Shown here: positions 12,755-12,840 of the stretch, one piece after another | How the letters are laid out: each line of letters begins with the position of its first letter | How positions within the stretch are numbered: position 1 is the stretch's first letter | From: Muribaculum sp. | GTDB taxonomy: Bacteria > Bacillota > Clostridia > Lachnospirales > Lachnospiraceae | Length of the DNA stretch: 12,840 nucleotides | Direction of reading: 5' to 3' | Assembly (NCBI GenBank): GCA_023663505.1 | Contig: JAMPHH010000077.1 | Coordinates: 1-12,840 of the forward strand | Notes under the pieces: generated by a model | Seen by the model: the letters and a program-made list of their open reading frames with translations, nothing else | Told to the model about the DNA's origin: nothing | Database searches by the model: none | Made by a program: the position numbers and the translations under genes

Positions 12755-12840
12755 TGTGTTTTAGACAAGATTCATGCTTGCTGTTTTTGCTGATAGAGAG
12801 CAGTCAGGGAATCTTGAAGAACCTGTGAAAAATTAATGTG

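Larger units (their letters stand above)
11452..12840. mobile_element. left edge of a probable integrated element next to tRNA-Leu (partial)
   Basis: A tyrosine recombinase gene lies immediately beyond tRNA-Leu and its terminator and reads toward the tRNA, with tandem repeats at its 3' end and a regulated-looking upstream region. This is the common arrangement of an integrative element or prophage. No second copy of the tRNA 3' end is present in the window, so the far border lies outside it if it exists. The left boundary given is an estimate. Confidence 0.45.

Noticed and set aside
12646..12828. 60-residue plus-strand open frame after the palindrome
   Set aside because: No ribosome binding site; it runs through a promoter and a terminator, so the stretch is better explained as a short RNA unit.

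Overview
The window looks like chromosome of a low-to-mid GC Clostridia, most likely Lachnospiraceae. The support is strong AGGAGG-type ribosome binding sites, TTGACA-N17-TATAAT promoters, compact intrinsic terminators, tRNA genes without an encoded CCA, and protein families typical of that group: a degenerate EAL/HDOD protein, an ECF sigma factor with a DUF4367-like partner, and large lipoproteins resembling sugar-binding proteins. The genus cannot be fixed from the sequence alone.

Layout, left to right. Positions 1-400 hold the possible tail of an upstream gene, then a very small gene with its own promoter and terminator whose reading frame is broken at a run of ten A. Positions 457-1842 hold a self-contained transcription unit for an EAL/HDOD signalling protein. 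Positions 1962-9256 form the main block: a large lipoprotein related to solute-binding proteins, an ECF sigma factor translationally coupled to a membrane-anchored DUF4367-like protein (probable anti-sigma factor), and a second large paralogue of the first protein. No ABC permease or ATPase is present, so the two binding-protein-like products may sense extracytoplasmic signals rather than serve transport; this is inference.

Between the DUF4367-like gene and the second paralogue, at 6348-6664, lies a compact unit that ordinary gene calling misses. A 31-codon gene for a one-helix hydrophobic peptide on the minus strand converges with a short plus-strand RNA that has a near-ideal promoter. Both end at one shared bidirectional terminator. 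The RNA carries a 14-base copy of the complement of the peptide's start region. This is the layout of the type I toxin-antitoxin module par (fst/RNAII), and it is the most interesting find in the window.

Positions 9296-9807 are a tRNA operon (Arg-TCT, His-GTG, Gln-TTG, Lys-TTT) with its own promoter and terminator. A MATE efflux transporter follows, then a single tRNA-Leu(TAG) whose promoter overlaps the transporter's stop codon. Just beyond a strong terminator is a minus-strand tyrosine recombinase gene pointing at the tRNA-Leu, which suggests the edge of an integrated element running off the right end. Its upstream region has a perfect 20-bp palindrome, overlapping back-to-back promoters, and a candidate short antisense RNA carrying a near-copy of the complement of the integrase ribosome binding site.
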